Assembly: GCF_030719215.1 (NCBI RefSeq)
Contig: NZ_CP120983.1
Coordinates: 310,001-374,000, forward strand
Direction: 5' to 3'
DNA: 64,000 nucleotides
DNA from: Streptomyces sp. Alt3
GTDB taxonomy: Bacteria; Actinomycetota; Actinomycetes; Streptomycetales; Streptomycetaceae
In this document: piece by piece, positions 33,888-42,419 of the stretch
Position numbering within the stretch: the first letter of the stretch is position 1
Layout: the number at the start of each line of letters is the position of its first letter
Translations under genes and position numbers: made by a program
The notes under the pieces: model-generated
Seen by the model: the letters and a program-made list of their open reading frames with translations, nothing else
What the model was told of the DNA's origin: nothing
The model's database searches: none

Positions 33888-34583
33888 TCAGCGTTCCGCG
33901 TTCGACACCCGGTCCAGCCATTCGGTCATCAGCGCCGACTCAGCCGTACTGAGCCCGGATCCGTGCGACCGGCGCAACAGAGCACCCAGCGTCGCCGCCG
34001 CGGAGGGGACTTCCGCATCCACAGGCGCGCCCCGGGACACCTGCGACGTGAACACAGCGGCGTGCACCGCGTCACGTACACGCGCGGACATGCCGACGTC
34101 CGGGAAGGTCACGGGCCGGGACACCAGCATCAGCGCCACGCCCGTGGTGGCGGACATGATCATCTGTGCGGCCAGTTCCGGGGCGACGCGCAGCTTCCCC
34201 TGTGCGGCGGCCCGCTCCAGGTCGCGGGTCAGGATGCGGTGCGCCTCGACCGCGGACACCGGTGGCGTCCGCATCGCCGGTGAATTCATGAGCCGGTACA
34301 GATTGGGGTTCCGGAGAGCGAAATCGACATGGCTGTCCCATCCGTTCCGCAGGTCCTCGACGGGATCGGTGGTGTCGCCTCGCTCCCGCTTGGTCGCCAG
34401 GTAGGCGTCGAAGCCGTGATCGACCACGGCCGACAGCAGACCCTCCTTGTCTCCGAAGTGCCTGTAGAGGGCCGGTGCGCCGACCTGCGCGGCCTCGCAC
34501 ACGGCGCGCGTGGAGATCTCCCCGTCAGGAGACTCCGCGACCAGCCGGGCCGCGACTTCGAGGATGCGCGCTCGTGTACTCAT
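33888..34583 (-). CDS. TetR/AcrR-family transcriptional regulator
   Basis: This 231-aa regulator has an N-terminal TetR HTH (STRARILEVAARLVAESPDG, then STRAVCEAAQVGAPALYRHF) and a variable ligand domain. The ATG at 34583 is chosen because the helix starts directly after it. It lies 122 bp downstream of an SDR gene on the same strand and may control that gene; two inverted repeats upstream of the SDR are candidate sites. The ligand is unknown. Confidence 0.85.
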   Translation of the reverse strand: MSTRARILEVAARLVAESPDGEISTRAVCEAAQVGAPALYRHFGDKEGLLSAVVDHGFDAYLATKRERGDTTDPVEDLRNGWDSHVDFALRNPNLYRLMNSPAMRTPPVSAVEAHRILTRDLERAAAQGKLRVAPELAAQMIMSATTGVALMLVSRPVTFPDVGMSARVRDAVHAAVFTSQVSRGAPVDAEVPSAAATLGALLRRSHGSGLSTAESALMTEWLDRVSNAER

Positions 34584-34705
34584 CGGAGGGACGCTATCAA
34601 GGCGTGTACCGCGCGGATCGGCCAGTGGCACCTGGCGGCAGCCACTCATGACCCCGCCTCGCCCGGCCGACGGACCGAAGGCCGAGTGGCCACAGGGCGA
34701 CGTGA

Positions 34706-35455
34706 TCAGATGATGCCGCCGTTGGCCCGCAGCACCTGACCGTTGACCCAGCGGGCCGGACCGGCGAGGAAGGACACGACCTCCGCTATGTCCTCGGGGG
34801 CGCCGAGCCGCTCGAGGGGAGGCTGCGCGGCCATCCTCGCGACGGTCTCCTCGTCCTTGCCGTCCAGGAACAGTGCGGTGGCGGTCGGTCCAGGGGCGAC
34901 GGCGTTGACCGTGATGTCCCGGCCGCGCAGCTCGCGCGCGAGGATCAGCGTCATCGCCTCCACGGCCCCCTTGGTGGCGGCGTAAGCGGTGTATCCGGGT
35001 ATGGCCAGCGCCAGCACCGAGCTCGAGAAGTTGATGATGGCCCCGCCGCCCCGCAGTCGGCGCGCAGCCTGCTGGTCGACGACGAAGGTCCCGCGGACGT
35101 TGGTGCGGTACATCCGGTCCAGCGCGTCCAGGTCGAGATCCACCAGCGGCGACAGGGACATCACCCCCGCGGCGTGGACGACCACGTCGACTCCGCCGAA
35201 GGCCTCCTCCGCGGCGTCGAAGAGCTCGGCCACCGCCGTCTCGTCCGCGACGTCGGCCTGGTGCGCGACGGCCTGGCCGCCCGCAGCGACGACGGCCGCG
35301 ACCGCGGCTTCCGCCTCGGGCTTGTTTCCGGCGTAGTTGATGACGACCGCGAATCCGTCGGACGCCAGCCGCTCGGCACTCTCACGGCCGATACCTCGCG
35401 AACCCCCGGTGACAAGAGCGACCCTGCGTGTGCTGGTGGTGTGCTGCTCGGTCAT
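34706..35455 (-). CDS. Short-chain dehydrogenase/reductase (classical SDR)
   Basis: This 249-aa oxidoreductase has the cofactor motif TGGSRGIG (residues 16-23), Ser144/Ser145 in INFSSSV and the catalytic Tyr158-x3-Lys162 (YAATK). The NYAG segment after beta2 lacks an acidic residue at the usual NAD-selecting site, which suggests NADP(H). The C terminus (GQVLRANGGII) is typical of FabG-like SDRs. Substrate unknown; probably regulated by the neighbouring TetR. Confidence 0.85.
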   Translation of the reverse strand: MTEQHTTSTRRVALVTGGSRGIGRESAERLASDGFAVVINYAGNKPEAEAAVAAVVAAGGQAVAHQADVADETAVAELFDAAEEAFGGVDVVVHAAGVMSLSPLVDLDLDALDRMYRTNVRGTFVVDQQAARRLRGGGAIINFSSSVLALAIPGYTAYAATKGAVEAMTLILARELRGRDITVNAVAPGPTATALFLDGKDEETVARMAAQPPLERLGAPEDIAEVVSFLAGPARWVNGQVLRANGGII

Positions 35456-35482
35456 GACGATGCTCCTGAGGACAAGGAAGGC

Positions 35483-35497
35483 CCGTAGGTTCTACGG
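35483..35497. promoter_or_regulatory. Candidate TetR operator upstream of the SDR gene
   Basis: CCGTAGGTTCTACGG is a 15-bp inverted repeat with 6-bp arms, 28 bp before the SDR start. The neighbouring TetR regulator is the obvious candidate to bind it. A second, looser dyad lies at 35512-35531. Confidence 0.4.
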
Positions 35498-35730
35498 ACC
35501 CTGACAAAAACAACGCTAACACCATTACGTTATCGCCGCTATCGCTCAATCGTGGCAACCTGTGGAGGCGTTGCTGACGCCACTTCCGAGCGACGGAAGA
35601 GACGTGCCAGGCGACAACACGGATGCGTCAGGTGCATTCGTCCTTCACCGAGTGGACGGACCGGACAGAGGGAACGACGACGGGCGATGTGGGGTTCCGT
35701 GGCAGGCCGACCTCCGTGACCAGGGCGCCA

Positions 35731-35776
35731 CAGGCCGGGCGTCGCAGGCCGGGCGTCGCAGGCCGGGCGTCGCAGG
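35731..35776. repeat. 14-bp tandem repeat, 3.3 copies
   Basis: CAGGCCGGGCGTCG is repeated three times exactly, plus four bases, ending 33 bp before the left end of the IS-like element. It has no coding meaning that I can see. Confidence 0.9.
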
Positions 35777-35846
35777 AGAAGGAGCCGAAAGCGGACTGAT
35801 CAGCTATAGAGCGTGTCTCTTTGATGGGTTGGTCAGTTGATCGGAC

Positions 35847-36870
35847 ATGTCGGTCCGATTAGTGATCACCGATGCGGTGTGGGACCGGATCGAACCGTTG
35901 ATGCCGGCCGATCCGTCCCGTGGGCGACGGCGGGCTGACCAGCGCCGGACCCTTGAGGCTATTGCGTGGAAGTACCGCACCTGCTCGTCCTGGCGGGATC
36001 TGCCTAAGGGCTGTCCCGCAATCAGTGGTGGATCAGCGCGCGGCGTCAGATGCGGTGCATCGCAAGGCGGAGGGACACCCGCATACTGGATGTATTCGGG
36101 CGTTCCGACAACGCGGCGAGGTGCCGTAGCTGTCGTCGTGCGCCCGCCAGGGATTTCGGGACAGCCCTTAGCGAGCTCGGGTCCTTTCAGACCGCTCACA
36201 AGCGCTTGATCAGGTGGGCCGTGGACGGCACATGGGAACGCATCTTCGCGGCACCACTTGCTGCGGCGGATGATGGTGACGATGTGGGCTGGACAGTCTC
36301 TGTCGATTCCGCTGTCTGCCAGGCTCACCAACATTCGGCCGGAGCCAGGAAAAGGGTGCGCCCGGCCGGTCGGAGCCTGAGGATCACGCGCTCGGACGCT
36401 CCCGTGGCGGACTGAGCACGAAGGTCCACTTGGCCAGTGACAGCCGGGCCCGTCCTCTGGGCATCCACGTCACCTCCGGCCAGGCTGGTGACGCCCCGGC
36501 CTTCGAGGCGGTCATGGCCAGAATTCGGATCCCGCGCAGCGGACGCGGAAGGCCGAGAACGCGCCCGACAACCGTCCTGGCAGATCGCGCCTATTCGTCC
36601 CGCGCGATCCGTGGACACCTTCGGCGTCGAGGTATCCGGGCTGTCATCCCGCAGCCCGCAGACCAGATCGGTCACCCTCTGCGGCGAGGCCGTGCCGGAG
36701 GCCGCCCGCCCAGCTTCGACGCCGAGAAATACAAGGAGCGCAATGCCGTCGAGCGGTGCATCGCCCGGCTCAAGCAGTGGCGCGGCCTGGCCCTGCGGAC
36801 GGACGAACTCGCCATTGCCCACCAGGCCGCACTTCACGTCGCGTCCATCATTGTCTGGGCGCGTCAGTGA
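35847..36870 (+). pseudogene. IS5-family transposase, disrupted by a MITE and a frameshift
   Basis: The transposase starts MSVRLVITDAVWDRIEPLMP and runs intact to SSWRDLP at 36005. There a 162-bp MITE interrupts it. Removing the MITE and one TA restores DLPSELGSFQTAHKRLIRWA in frame. A second defect, probably loss of one A in the AGGAAAAGGG run near 36347, shifts the frame before ...EPEDHALGRSRGGLSTKVH. The C-terminal part (36430-36870) carries VLADRAYSSRAIRGHL and the NAVERCIARLKQWRGLALR motif with the catalytic Glu. Some IS5 relatives use programmed frameshifting, but the MITE alone should inactivate this copy. Confidence 0.8.
36007..36168. mobile_element. 162-bp MITE inserted in the transposase gene
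   Basis: The element has terminal inverted repeats AGGGCTGTCCCG, extending to 16 of 17 matches, and is flanked on both sides by TA. It encodes nothing recognisable. The TA duplication suggests mobilisation by an IS630/mariner-type transposase supplied in trans. Excision in silico restores the host transposase frame, which confirms the boundaries. Confidence 0.88.
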
Positions 36871-36884
36871 CATGGCTGCGGAAG

Positions 36885-37340
36885 CTACAGGCCCAAACTC
36901 GAGACGAATCCGGAGAAAGTAGGTGCTACGACCCGCCACTCGCACAGAAGGGGGTCCGTCCAGAAGTCACTGCCGACGACGCGGGGGTCTGAGGGGTCAG
37001 CCCGGTAGTCGAGAGCCAAGGCGCCATCATCGCCGGGGTTGCGGGTGGTGGCGATCAGCACTGCCCGTTCGACGTCAAGCCAAGGAAGTTCGAGCGGGGC
37101 GACGCCCCTGCTTCCGCGTGCCTGGCGAAAGAAGGCGGAGTGCGGATCATCGGCGAACATGTCCATCGATTGAGACGCGTACGCCATCTGCTCGGGGTTC
37201 GACACGAAGCCAAGTGGGTCCTTGAACCACGGAATGGCCTTCGCCAGCACCACATCGCCCGGGTGACTCCAGAGGTCGCGATCGATGAGCGACGTCAGCA
37301 GGTCGGGCAGAGCAAGTCCACGGACTGTCGAAGGCGCCAT
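36885..37340 (-). CDS. SUKH (SMI1/KNR4)-like protein, possible immunity protein
   Basis: This is a 151-aa protein with no signal peptide. The C-terminal half fits the SUKH/SMI1-KNR4 pattern: a hydrophobic strand before GALALDYRADPSDPRVVGSD, then CEWRVVAPTFSGFVSSLGL. SUKH proteins commonly act as immunity proteins against secreted nucleases and deaminases. The ATG at 37340 lies 44 bp inside the right end of the IS-like element, and its stop is 14 bp from the transposase stop, so it looks like a passenger. No cognate toxin is nearby. Confidence 0.6.
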   Translation of the reverse strand: MAPSTVRGLALPDLLTSLIDRDLWSHPGDVVLAKAIPWFKDPLGFVSNPEQMAYASQSMDMFADDPHSAFFRQARGSRGVAPLELPWLDVERAVLIATTRNPGDDGALALDYRADPSDPRVVGSDFWTDPLLCEWRVVAPTFSGFVSSLGL

Positions 37341-37384
37341 GGCGCACAGCCTCGCACGGCGGACAACACCAAGGAGACACGCTC

Positions 37385-37722
37385 CAGGCGCACTGGCGGG
37401 GGTACGCCTCGACGGCCGTCGGAGCCTGGCCGGCACCGTCATGGCCGTTGCGGGCATGCGGCTGTATGCCGGGGACGTCCGAGCCGAACACATCCGCGTC
37501 GGCGGGCCCAAGCACATCCGCGTCGGCCGGCGCAAGCCCTCCCCCGCCGGCGAAGTGCCGCCGGATCGCCGACGTCCGGCGAAGCACCGCCGGATCGCCG
37601 ACGTCCGGTGAAGTGCGAATCGGACGGACAGCCCCCGCACCGCGGCACCGGACGACTGCACACCGCCGGCACGGAGCATCGGGCTTCGCCGCGCCCCACG
37701 CAACGCCGACGCGCGGCCCGCG
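37385..37722. other. Intergenic region with short direct repeats
   Basis: No gene is supported in these 338 bp. It contains two kinds of short direct repeat (listed separately) and ends at the PPTase stop. Confidence 0.5.
37489..37613. repeat. Short direct repeats (24-bp and 29-bp periods)
   Basis: CACATCCGCGTCGGC occurs twice with a 24-bp period (from 37489 and 37513). Further on, a 29-bp unit beginning CCGCCGGATCGCCGACGTCC occurs nearly twice (from 37558 and 37587). Copy numbers are too low and spacers too similar for a CRISPR. Confidence 0.8.
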
Positions 37723-38394
37723 TCAGAGGGAAGGGTTCACGGGAAGCGCGATCGCGGTCACCGCGAAGCCTTCGTCGACCAGCCACCTGCCCGCGTACGT
37801 GCTCGGCACCCCGGGTGCGATCCGCGAGAGCTCCGCGGTGAAGGTGCCCTCGGTGGGGCTGTCCGGGCTCGTGCGGAAGCTGATGTCCGCCTCGGAGAAG
37901 TCGAGTTCGATCCGGGTGAGCGGGAACCACGTCTTGAAGACGCTCTCCTTGGCACTGAACAGAAGGCGGTCCCAGTGAACCGTCCGGGTGTCCGCGTCCA
38001 CGGGCATCCTCGCCCGTTCCGAAGGCAGGGATATCACCTCCCACACATCGGGCGGGAGCGGTGCGTTCGGCTCGGCGTCGATACCCACCGAGCGCACCTC
38101 GGACGCCCGGGCCAGTACAGCCGCGCGGTAGCCCTCGCAGTGCGTCATGCTGCCGACGGTCCCCTCGGGCCACAGGGGCAGGCCCCGATGTCCCGAGAGC
38201 ACCGGCGCCGGGGGCAGCCCCAGGTCGGCCATGGCTCGTCTCGCACAGGCGCGTACTGCCGCGAATTCGTGTCTGCGACGGTCGACGCTCGCGGCCACCT
38301 GCCGCGCCTCCTCGGGGAACAGGCTGCCCTCCGGAGCACTGGTCTCGTGCGTGTCCGAGCACGCGACGTACTTTGGAAGAAGCCGTTCGATCAC
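37723..38394 (-). CDS. 4'-phosphopantetheinyl transferase (Sfp type)
   Basis: This 223-aa enzyme transfers the phosphopantetheine arm of CoA to carrier proteins of NRPS/PKS systems. The magnesium-binding motif VGIDAEP (residues 103-109) and FSAKESVFKTW (Lys149, Glu150, Lys154) are intact. The GTG at 38394 overlaps the stop of the metallophosphoesterase gene (GTGA), so the two are translationally coupled, a pairing seen in many streptomycetes. It could activate the NRPS of the siderophore pathway hinted at by the formyltransferase at the left of the window. Confidence 0.88.
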   Translation of the reverse strand: MIERLLPKYVACSDTHETSAPEGSLFPEEARQVAASVDRRRHEFAAVRACARRAMADLGLPPAPVLSGHRGLPLWPEGTVGSMTHCEGYRAAVLARASEVRSVGIDAEPNAPLPPDVWEVISLPSERARMPVDADTRTVHWDRLLFSAKESVFKTWFPLTRIELDFSEADISFRTSPDSPTEGTFTAELSRIAPGVPSTYAGRWLVDEGFAVTAIALPVNPSL

Positions 38395-39296
38395 GAGCCC
38401 TCGCCCTTCACGGCCGTGGGCTCCTGGCCCTCGTAAGGAAGAATCTGCCGCAGCAGCCCACGCGGGTGGCCCCGCTTCCGCCACTCCCTGGGGTAGCCGA
38501 TCGATACTTCCTCGAACCGTACGCCGTCGTGCCAGGTCGTACGGGGGATGTGGAGATGTCCGTAGACGACTGCGGCGACGTTGAAGCGACGGTGCCAGTC
38601 GGCGGTGAGTTCCGTGCCGCACCACTGGGCGAACTCCGGGTACCACATCACCGATGTGGGTTCACGCAGGAGCGGCCAGTGCCCGGCGATCACCAGCGGC
38701 ACGTCGGGGTCGTGTGCGGCCAGCCGCTGTTCGGTGAGCGCCACCCGCGCCCGGCACCAGTCGTCCCGGGTCGCGTAGGGGTCGGGGTGCAGCAGGTACT
38801 CGTCGGTGCAGACGACTCCCGCCTCGTGGGCGCGCGCGAGAGACTCCTCCTTCGACGTCACGCCCGGAACCCTGAAGGAGTAGTCGTACAGGAGGAACAC
38901 GGGGGCGACGGCCACAGGGCCGTCTCCGCCCTGCCAGTGGGGGTAGGGGTCCTCGGGCGTGGTCACGCCGAGCTCCCGGCACACCTTGACGAGGTGTTCG
39001 TACCGCTCCTGGCCGCGTAGCCGTACGGGGTCCTTGTCCACCGTCCAGAGCTCATGGTTCCCGGGGGTCCACACCACGTGGGCGAATCGGCCCGCGAGCA
39101 GCTCCAGCGCGCGCTCGACCTCTTCGGCTTCCTCGGCCACGTCTCCCGCGACGATGAGCCAGTCCTCGTCGCTGGTCGGGTGCAGCCGGTCGGCGACGGG
39201 ACGGTTGTCCGCGATGCCGACATGGAGATCGCTGACCGCGAGGAGCCGGCCGCCGCTGTTCGGCGTGTGAGGGGCGGGCACGGTGGGAGAACTCAT
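38391..39296 (-). CDS. Metallophosphoesterase
   Basis: This 301-aa calcineurin-like phosphoesterase shows all metal-site motifs in order: AVSDLH near residue 20, AGDVAEE near 50, PGNHE near 78, AGHWPLL and GHLHIPR. It binds two divalent metals and hydrolyses phosphoesters; the physiological substrate is unknown. Coupling to the PPTase gene has led others to suspect a role near phosphopantetheine metabolism, but the sequence does not show this. Confidence 0.85.
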   Translation of the reverse strand: MSSPTVPAPHTPNSGGRLLAVSDLHVGIADNRPVADRLHPTSDEDWLIVAGDVAEEAEEVERALELLAGRFAHVVWTPGNHELWTVDKDPVRLRGQERYEHLVKVCRELGVTTPEDPYPHWQGGDGPVAVAPVFLLYDYSFRVPGVTSKEESLARAHEAGVVCTDEYLLHPDPYATRDDWCRARVALTEQRLAAHDPDVPLVIAGHWPLLREPTSVMWYPEFAQWCGTELTADWHRRFNVAAVVYGHLHIPRTTWHDGVRFEEVSIGYPREWRKRGHPRGLLRQILPYEGQEPTAVKGEGS

Positions 39297-39448
39297 TGTT
39301 CGAATTTAGCGTCTTCATGGTCCTTCCGGGGGCCGCACTGCTCAACATGCCCGCAGTTCGTCCGGCCGGGATGATTGACCGAGCGCCTCCGGGGCACGCG
39401 GCGGCTCATGCGACGCGTCTCGGACGCCCGGCGGAGAGGAAGACACCG

Positions 39449-40336
39449 ATGCCCGACACCGAACCCCCGCAGGACCCGACCCAGCGCTATCCGCGCCCCG
39501 AATTCCCCCAGCAGGAGCAGGAGCATCCCGGCCGGACCGCCCCCATGGATCCCCCTCCGGACCACGGCGAGGACTCGTACCGAGGTCACGGGCTTCTGCT
39601 CGACCGCAAGGCGGTCGTCACCGGCGGAGATTCGGGCATCGGCCGCGCCGTCGCCCTCGCCTTCGCCCGCGAAGGGGCGGACGTGCTGCTGACCTTCCTT
39701 CCCGAGGAGGAGCGCGAGGCGGAGGAGACCGCCCGGCTCGTCGAGCAGGCCGGGCGAAGGGCGGTGTCCGTGGTCTGCGACATCCGGGAGGAAAGGGAGT
39801 GCCGGGCTCTCGTCGAGAAGGCGGTGTCGGAGTTCGGCCGGATCGACGTCCTCGTGAACAACGCCGCCTACCAGATGTCGCAGCCGGACGGTATCGCCGC
39901 CATCTCCACCTCTCAGTTCGACCGCGTGGTGCGCACGAACCTGTACGGCATGTTCTGGCTGTGCAAGGCCGCTCTCCCGCACATTCCGGCAGGCGGCTCC
40001 ATCATCAACACCACCTCGGTGCAGGCGTACAAACCCAGTCCGCACCTCCTGGACTATGCCATGACCAAAGGTGCCATCGTCACCTTCACCCAAGGGCTGG
40101 CGCAGATGCTGGCGTCGGACGGAATCCGTGTCAATGCCGTCGCGCCCGGGCCGGTCTGGACGCCCCTCATCCCCGCGACGATGCCCGACACCACGGAGTT
40201 CGGGAAGCAGAGCCCGCTCGGCCGGCCCGCCCAGCCTGCCGAGATGGCGCCGGCCTACGTCTTCCTCGCCTCGCCGAACGCGTCCTTCATCACCGGGGAA
40301 ATCATGAACGCGACGGGCGGTACGCCGCTTCCCTGA
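39449..40336 (+). CDS. SDR-family oxidoreductase (general-stress-protein-39-like)
   Basis: This 295-aa SDR has a long N-terminal Pro/Gln-rich segment (about 45 residues), then the cofactor loop TGGDSGIGR, the NNAAYQ motif, active Ser in TTSVQAY and Tyr-x3-Lys in YAMTKG. Extended SDRs of this kind resemble YghA and GsiB-neighbour dehydrogenases induced by stress. The ATG at 39449 is preferred over the open upstream frame because of a GAGAGGAAG site. The substrate is unknown. Confidence 0.83.
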   Translation: MPDTEPPQDPTQRYPRPEFPQQEQEHPGRTAPMDPPPDHGEDSYRGHGLLLDRKAVVTGGDSGIGRAVALAFAREGADVLLTFLPEEEREAEETARLVEQAGRRAVSVVCDIREERECRALVEKAVSEFGRIDVLVNNAAYQMSQPDGIAAISTSQFDRVVRTNLYGMFWLCKAALPHIPAGGSIINTTSVQAYKPSPHLLDYAMTKGAIVTFTQGLAQMLASDGIRVNAVAPGPVWTPLIPATMPDTTEFGKQSPLGRPAQPAEMAPAYVFLASPNASFITGEIMNATGGTPLP

Positions 40337-40375
40337 CCGTGATTGCTCCGACGGACCCGAGGGAAGGCGCCGTAC

Positions 40376-41863
40376 ATGCGTGCAGACCACCGCGAAGCCC
40401 CCGTTCTCGATGCACTCGCTGCCTACAAGGAGAAGAGCGAACTGGCGTTCACCCCGCCCGGCCACAAGCAGGCGCGCGGAGCGGACCCGGCTGTACGCGC
40501 CGTCCTGGGCGATGCCGTGTTCTTCGGGGACCTGCTCGCCATCGGCGGGCTGGACGACCGCCGCCAGACCTCCGGTGTGCTCCGGCGCGCCGAGGAACTG
40601 ATGGCCGACGCGGTGCACGCCGAGCACACGTTCTTCTCCACCTGCGGCAGTTCCCTGTCGGTGAAGGCTGCCATGCTGAGCGTCGCCGCGCCCGGACGGA
40701 AACTGCTGATCGGCCGGGACGCCCACAAGTCCGTCGTCGCCGGACTGATCCTCTGCGGGGTCGAGCCCGTATGGGTGGAACCCCAGTGGGACCGTGAACG
40801 CCATCTGGCCCATCCCCCGTCCGCCGAAGCGTACGAACGGGCCTTCGACCGGCACCCGGACGCCTGCGGGGCTCTGGTCACCAGCCCGACCCCGTACGGT
40901 TCCGCGGCGGACCTGCGGGCCATCGCCGGAGTGTGCCACAGGCGTTCCCGGCCGGTCATCGTCGACGAGGCGTGGGGTGCCCATCTGCCGTTCCACCCCG
41001 ACCTGCCCTCCTGGGCCATGGACGCCGGCGCCGACGTCTGCGTCACCAGCATCCACAAGATGGGCAGCGGCCTCGAGCAGGGCTCCGTCTTCCATCTGCA
41101 GGGCGATCTCGTGGACCACGACACGCTGGCGTCGCGGGCGGATCTGCTCGGCACCACCAGCCCGTCCGTGCTGCTGTACGCCGGCATCGACGGCTGGCGA
41201 CGCCAGATGGTCCTGGAGGGGCACACCCTGCTGTCCGGCGCTCTCGACCTGGCTGCGGAGGTCCGGCAGCGGATCGAGGGGCTCGACGGGATGCACGTGA
41301 ACGGGATCGAGGACTTCTGCGGCCCCGGCAAGGCCGCGGAGTTCGACCCCCTTCCTGTGATCATCGACGTCAGTGACCTCGGAACCAGTGGATACCGGGC
41401 GGCCGACTGGCTGCGCGCCCACCGTCACGTCGACATGCACATCGTCGACCACCGGCGTATCAGCGCCCAGTTCACCCACGCCGACGACCGCACCACCGCC
41501 GGCCGCCTGCTGGACGCCCTGCGCGACCTCTCCCGGCAGGGACACACGCTCGGCCCGGGGCCGGACGTCCTGGTCCCGGGGGCGGACGAACTGCGCCCGG
41601 ACCAGGTGTGCGCCCCTCGGGACGCCTACTTCGCAGCCACCGAGGACATTCCGGCCGAACGCGCCGCGGGACGCGTCGCCGCGGAGATGATGACCCCCTA
41701 CCCTCCCGGAATTCCCGCCGTACTGCCGGGCGAGCGGCTCACCGAACCTCTGCTGCGGTACCTGCGTTCGGGAGTCGCCGCGGGCATGAACGTGCCCGAC
41801 GCGGCCGATCCCACTCTGCGAACGGTGCGCGTCTGCAAGGAGGGCGAGGCCCCCGAGGCGTGA
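40376..41863 (+). CDS. Orn/Lys/Arg decarboxylase-family PLP enzyme
   Basis: This 495-aa fold-type I PLP enzyme of the SpeA/LdcC-like class probably decarboxylates a basic amino acid. The cofactor lysine is Lys228 in TSIHKMGSG, and Asp198 in VDEAWGAHLPF binds the pyridine nitrogen; AFTPPGHKQARG and STCGSSLSVKAAM mark the N-terminal part. It is shorter than the inducible enterobacterial enzymes and lacks their N-terminal wing domain, as in Gram-positive SpeA/YaaO types. The ATG at 40376 lies 39 bp after the SDR gene. Confidence 0.85.
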   Translation: MRADHREAPVLDALAAYKEKSELAFTPPGHKQARGADPAVRAVLGDAVFFGDLLAIGGLDDRRQTSGVLRRAEELMADAVHAEHTFFSTCGSSLSVKAAMLSVAAPGRKLLIGRDAHKSVVAGLILCGVEPVWVEPQWDRERHLAHPPSAEAYERAFDRHPDACGALVTSPTPYGSAADLRAIAGVCHRRSRPVIVDEAWGAHLPFHPDLPSWAMDAGADVCVTSIHKMGSGLEQGSVFHLQGDLVDHDTLASRADLLGTTSPSVLLYAGIDGWRRQMVLEGHTLLSGALDLAAEVRQRIEGLDGMHVNGIEDFCGPGKAAEFDPLPVIIDVSDLGTSGYRAADWLRAHRHVDMHIVDHRRISAQFTHADDRTTAGRLLDALRDLSRQGHTLGPGPDVLVPGADELRPDQVCAPRDAYFAATEDIPAERAAGRVAAEMMTPYPPGIPAVLPGERLTEPLLRYLRSGVAAGMNVPDAADPTLRTVRVCKEGEAPEA

Positions 41864-41936
41864 ACCGGCGGGACACACAGATGCGCGCGGCAGGGAATCC
41901 CGCAGACGCCCGCCTCACATGACGAAAGGAACGGAC

Positions 41937-42308
41937 ATGCCCGTCGCCACCTACAGCCTCGTCGCTCTCGACTGCCCCGACCCGAGGTCCCTGGCCGCGT
42001 TCTACCGGAGCGTCCTGGGCGGCGAGGTCAGGAACGACTACCCGGACTGGTACGACCTCTACGCCCCGGGAGGCGCACGCATCGCCTTCCAGGAGGCGCC
42101 GGACCACCGGCCGCCGGAGTGGCCCCGGGGCGATCGCAACTCCCAGCAGGGGCACCTGGACTTCGACGTGACGGACATCGAGCGTGCGCAGCAGGAGGTG
42201 CTGGCGCTGGGCGCCACGGCGCTGGATCTCGACGACCGGGGCGGGGAGCGCAAGTTCCGCGTGTACGCCGACCCGGCGGGGCATCCGTTCTGCCTCTGCT
42301 GGCACTGA
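41937..42308 (+). CDS. VOC/glyoxalase-family protein
   Basis: This is a 123-aa VOC protein. It begins YSLVALDCPDPRSLAAFYRS, has a central QQGHLDFDVTDIERAQQEVL with a metal-site-like His, and ends FRVYADPAGHPFCLCWH. These features match the glyoxalase/bleomycin-resistance-like 'VOC family' set in Streptomyces. The ATG at 41937 has a GAAAGGAA site; an upstream ATG at 41919 spans that site and is rejected. Confidence 0.78.
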   Translation: MPVATYSLVALDCPDPRSLAAFYRSVLGGEVRNDYPDWYDLYAPGGARIAFQEAPDHRPPEWPRGDRNSQQGHLDFDVTDIERAQQEVLALGATALDLDDRGGERKFRVYADPAGHPFCLCWH

Positions 42309-42419
42309 TCCCGCGTCACCGGGTGAGCGGGGCGGCCACCGCCGAGGCCGCCTCACCCGCACTGCGGTCCGACGCGCCGTGTCACCTTCGCATCCCGCAC
42401 CGCCGCACGACGAGAATGG

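Larger units (their letters stand above)
35456..35808. other. Intergenic region between SDR and IS element
   Basis: No gene is supported in this 353-bp stretch. It holds the SDR promoter, the short inverted repeats CCGTAG-GTT-CTACGG (35483-35497) and AACG-N12-CGTT (35512-35531), and a 14-bp tandem repeat near the IS end. Confidence 0.5.
35809..37384. mobile_element. IS5-like element, possibly with a passenger gene
   Basis: The left end reads GAGCGTGTCTCTTTGATG from 35809 and the inverted right end reads GAGCGTGTCTCCTTGGTG from 37384. They agree at 16 of 18 positions, the first 11 perfectly. Between them lie a broken IS5-family transposase, a MITE and a convergent SUKH-like gene. At 1.58 kb it is about 0.6 kb longer than a simple IS5-family element of this type. 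No clear target-site duplication flanks it, so the element may be rearranged or the right end may come from a second copy. Confidence 0.6.

Noticed and set aside
36330..36430. Programmed -1 frameshift in the transposase
   Set aside because: The AGGAAAAGGG site does not form a good slippery heptamer in the zero frame, so a lost base is simpler; the MITE disrupts the gene anyway.
37489..37613. Possible CRISPR-like repeats
   Set aside because: Only two copies of each unit with short, similar spacers and no cas genes.
39293..41878. An 861-codon minus-strand frame opposite the SDR and decarboxylase genes
   Set aside because: Composition and lack of motifs mark it as a shadow of the two well-supported plus-strand genes.
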